64,000 nucleotides of DNA, from contig OY482860.1 of the NCBI GenBank assembly GCA_960531495.1, positions 11,730,299 through 11,794,298 on the forward strand. The letters run 5' to 3'. This DNA is from Zeus faber. Its lineage: Eukaryota > Chordata > Actinopteri > Zeiformes > Zeidae. Within the stretch, counting starts at the first letter, position 1, and every line of letters starts with the position of its first letter. The notes below the pieces were generated by a model, which was not told the origin of the DNA, did not search any database, and was given only the letters and a program-made list of their open reading frames with translations. A program made the position numbers and the translations under genes. Below are positions 60,541 to 64,000 of this stretch, one piece after another.

Positions 60541-62392
60541 TATCATAGTATAAGTTTATAACAGTGTTATAATGCATGTCTACCAAATGTACAAGAGCTA
60601 TCTAGCTGATATTGCACATTAGACAAAACACCCAACAGATGGAAATGCATCTAATTCCAATTTTATTTGTTGTCAATCCCTTGAAATTTGGTTGGAAACA
60701 ATGATTGTGGACGGTTTAACCAAAAGATTGTGATCTATTCAAAAAATTGGGCTCCACCCATGCTTATGTGAAATCAATATAATATACAGTATATACTGCA
60801 TTTATAGTTATTTATACTGTATACTATATTTAAACTGCTTTCAACAGTTTAGACATATGCAAAACTTCGATTGAATAAATGATTACACTGGGTCTAATCG
60901 TTTACTATTTGCTGCTGCTATTTGTGTGAATTCCGCAGCCGTCACCAACTGCTCTAACGAGTAGCAGAGCTCCCAGACACTTCTCCATGAGTGTGCTGTT
61001 TCTTTTTAGGCTGTCTGAAACCACGTGGAGTTTCAATAACACACCCAACACACACTTGATATTCTCTCCCTGCCATACACCCCATTGTACGGTAAACTAT
61101 GAACGCATATTCCTCACATATGTCAAGGTGCCCATCAATCTGTTTTTGTTGTTGCATACAATATTGTATGTGTGCATGTGTGTACAGTCTGCGTATGTGG
61201 GGCCCCCAGGCCATCAGCGAATATTGGGGGCCCCCAGCACCTTCCTTCAGCACCACATATACTTTACACTGTATTGGGTGACAGGTCATGGGGGAGGCGG
61301 TTGAGGAGGTGGGGGGGTGGGGGAGAGTCTGCTTTTTGGACTTTTCCGCACCTCGAAACGTGGCCTGCAGCTCCCACTGAGCTTCTGCAGAGAGTGTGCA
61401 CGACTGGCAGGTGACAAACCCAGTGAGACGGCCTAGTGGATGATTGGAAATGTTAAAAGTGGAGGGGGAGGGGGTGGCGGTTTAAGCTCAAATTCAAAGT
61501 TTAAAGCTTCAGGCTTCAGCTCAAGATTTGGTTTTAAAAAAGGAGAATATAATGTATGATACTGTAAAAAAAATTATAGAATGACATGTGAGATGTGTAG
61601 AGGATCAAAAGTGCGTACCAGCTGTAGATATAAAAGGCCGGGCCCACGCTCATATACAAAGCGCCGCATCCGAGTGGTTGACAAGGAGGGCAACCACAGG
61701 AAGATGGTTGGCCAATGGCCCAAATCTGGTTGCCGGAGCCATCTGGGCAACTGTAATTGTAATTGTCAAGCTGTGGAAGGTTGTTTTATTTGTAACTGAG
61801 CAGACTCAACCACTGTTACCACAAACAATGTCCCACAGTGACCTAGTGGAGTCTTCCCTTGAAGACCTGGTTTAAAGGGGGGCTTTGAGTGAAAAGTCTC
61901 AGTTTTGAGTGAAACCAACACAGACGTCTTTTAACAAAAGGCCACATCTGGGGTTGTGTGACATTAATAATGGCTATTTATACACACAGACCTAAACAAA
62001 GAGGCCGGCGTCGCCCAGGGCCAAAGTGGAGATGAAGAGAGGGGAGGTCCTCCTCGCTGGGCCCCAAACCACCCAGCTTAGATCTGCCGCCCTCTGTGTA
62101 CACTGACTTCTGGTGACTGACAGCAACTGACACAGGGCTTAGACAACCTTCATGGTATTGTACTGTAGGACTTACTTTAGGACTCTAAAATGTGCACATT
62201 AGCGTATATAATACATAAGTTGTGAATTTTTCACAACCCCAAGCATTTAAAACCCTCTTGCCTGTGTCTCCTTTGTATTCTAAATGTATTCTCTGATGTG
62301 TGTTCAATAATGAACAGTTGTAACTTCTATAATCGGCTATAAAGTCCTCAGAGGACTGGGGCGCCCCTCTCCATTAAGCACACAACTAAAAC

Positions 62393-62648
62393 AGTGATCC
62401 TCTAAGTGGGGTCCGGGGACCTCCCAGTGGGTTTTTTGAAAGGTTCCAAGGGGGTCCCAGCAATACTTAAACGTCACTGTTATTTTGTTGTTTCCTATTA
62501 TCTCTCTAAATATTATTACGTATTATTATTATATTTACCAATAAAACTCCTCAAATTGGGCTCCCACAGACACAAGATATATCAAATGGGGTCCACAGCC
62601 TTACATATAACATTGAGAGTACATATGAAGGTTGAGAAGCACAGCTTT
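62393..62648. mobile_element. Small DNA transposon (tctcaaagtggggtcc type)
   Basis: It starts cagtgatcctctaagtgggg and ends with ggttgagaagcaca, a weak inverted match. Internal tggggtcc words occur near both ends (tggggtccgggg, tggggtccacag). This resembles hAT-like fish MITEs by memory. Confidence 0.45.
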
Positions 62649-62669
62649 AGGAGATGCCCACGAGTGAAA

Positions 62670-62700
<31 letters not shown>

Positions 62701-62709
62701 CGTGCGTGT
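62670..62709. repeat. (GT)n microsatellite
   Basis: About 15 GT units then cgtgcgtgcg. Confidence 0.93.
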
Positions 62710-63118
62710 TTGGGGGTGATAAAAGTTTGGCCAAAGCAAACAAAGGAGGAGTAAACAAGAAAACAGGGGGACTGTGGACTGCAGTCCTAGTTGAAAAGTG
62801 TGTTAGTGTAGCTGTGGAAGTCGTCAATTAAAGGCCAAAATGTGAGGCAAATGTTAAAAGGCCAGAGTGAGATTTTATTGGAGTGGTTTGATTGGACGAC
62901 TTGTGTGCCAAAAGCATTTTCTGTTCTTCATTTCTATGCACAATTAAGGATTAAAACATAATTATCCTAAAACGGTTAAGCCCCATTCACCCCTAATGCT
63001 CCATTTGAAGTGAATGTGAAACACTGCTTGTTTAATTAGGGGTCCAGCGTGAAATGTGGTAACCTTATCGTTTTTGTTCAAATGATTATTATTCTTCTGG
63101 CCATTCTCCGGCTAAAGG

Positions 63119-63905
63119 TGCCTGGCGCTCAGAAACCGTGTAAGCCACGGACACAAAACTAATATATTGTATTTGAGGCAGTCCAGACATGCTGTGGTCC
63201 AAGTTTGATCAACATTGCACCATCTCTGTTGGACGAGTCTCAGCATCAAGCACCTCATCGTGCATAACCCTTTATATACTATATACTCTCTATACACCAT
63301 ATATACTATATACACGGTATACATCTCATCTCATCACCCGTTCTCAGTCTCAGCCTAGTTCCTGCAGTCTGTCAGTATTCACTACACTAGTGTTCGCAAT
63401 GGCCATGCCCCCTTACCGTGAAATAACACGGGTCTGTGCTTATCGACCAATTTGCTTAACGACCTGGTCCTGGGAATGGGAATGGTTAAGTAAGGAGTAC
63501 CTGTGTACTGTATGTGCAGGGTATGACTCTGAAGGGGCTCTCACATAGGCGCGATGTGCGCTGCGCTTTAAACTTAATTGGTGTGTATTGGTTGCTCCGA
63601 GCAGGATCTGCACTGATGTGCGTGGAGGTCGGCAGCACCGCGCAAAATTTGTGTGTTTGCAAAAGGTGTGTGCTCTGGCCCACACAATCAAAAGTTAAGA
63701 AGGCACTCCAAGTTTTTATCGGGTCGAGACGAGTTCCTGCTGTGTCCCTTGGGAATTCGGAAAACTGGAATTTGTGTTGGTAGTATCCAGGTCTGTTAGC
63801 TAATGTCTGGCGCTCAGAAACCGTCGAACTACCAGAAACCATTTGTATTCGGGGCTGTCCAGACATGCTGTGGGCCAAGTTGGATCCATATCGCACCATC
63901 TGTAG
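63119..63905. repeat. Pair of direct repeats, about 105 bp each
   Basis: 63119-63225 and 63806-63905 share ctggcgctcagaaaccgt, gtccagacatgctgtgg and ccaagtttgatc/ccaagttggatc, then cgcaccatct or tgcaccatct. The copies are in the same orientation, with about 580 bp of unrelated sequence between them. Confidence 0.75.
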
Positions 63906-64000
63906 GCGTAGTAAGTCAAAAACTGTTTTACCGGAGCCAACGTACCAGAACTGAGCGAGTGACGAGTGAAGTTGGTGAAGCGGGGCGCCTTGTGAAATCA

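Larger units (their letters stand above)
57958..64000 (-). other. Partial intron upstream of the linker exon
   Basis: Contains an (AAT)n run (58027-58063), fold-back and MITE copies, and a pair of direct repeats near the right end. No exon with a transmembrane segment and start codon is seen, so the first exon is expected beyond the window. Unique non-coding sequence fills 58070-58960, 59250-60050 and 60560-62380. Confidence 0.7.

Noticed and set aside
57958..64000. Search for the first col13a1 exon (membrane anchor)
   Set aside because: No minus-strand ORF here combines a start, a hydrophobic segment and a coiled-coil region followed by a donor, so I place it outside the window.

Overview
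This window is vertebrate genomic DNA, most likely from a ray-finned (teleost) fish. It contains twelve very short exons of one collagen gene, spaced across 57 kb and all on the minus strand, separated by repeat-rich introns. The fish assignment rests on the repeats: long (CA)n and (GA)n tracts, a Tc1-like transposon remnant, TTAA-flanked piggyBac-type MITEs, a tRNA-like SINE and several other small DNA transposons of kinds common in teleosts. I see no operon structure, no ribosome binding sites, no intact long ORF and no second gene.

The gene is recognised as col13a1 (collagen type XIII alpha 1, a transmembrane collagen). Reading the minus strand from high to low coordinates, the exons are 57888-57957, 22279-22323, 19132-19139 (8 nt), 16065-16091, 10745-10780, 8571-8597, 6102-6152, 4384-4419, 3865-3891, 3482-3508, 1430-1456 and 1063-1089. 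Each has AG and GT splice borders. The phases join without a break into 136 codons. These start in a membrane-proximal linker with a furin-like RKIR/EA site and a CLCPP motif, then run as uninterrupted Gly-X-Y triplets except for one GLSII interruption. The pieces GLSIIGPRGPP, GQPGTRGFPGFP and GPIGLDGK are the hallmark of COL13A1 rather than its paralogues COL23A1 and COL25A1. The first exon (cytoplasmic tail and membrane anchor) should lie beyond position 64000, and the rest of the ectodomain lies before position 1.

Layout: 1-6152 holds seven tightly spaced exons with a G-rich minisatellite between two of them. 6153-22323 holds five exons, a 2.7-kb minisatellite (about 11340-14095), and a SINE nested in a fold-back element. 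22324-57887 is one 35.6-kb intron with no coding sequence that I can find. It is filled with microsatellites and DNA-transposon relics, including an 87-bp perfect inverted duplication (45037-45123 and 49204-49290), a tandem array of inverted CCAAT boxes (25870-26098) and a deleted Tc1 copy. 57958-64000 is the start of the preceding intron.

I found no defence system or other novel multi-gene system. The most interesting signals are in splicing architecture: an in-frame exon (8571-8597) lying between two long pyrimidine tracts, a CA repeat immediately after a donor site, an 8-nt microexon, and a microsatellite that supplies the polypyrimidine tract of an acceptor. Next come mobile-element structures: a perfect CRE palindrome carried by a MITE, a private hairpin, and nested insertions.
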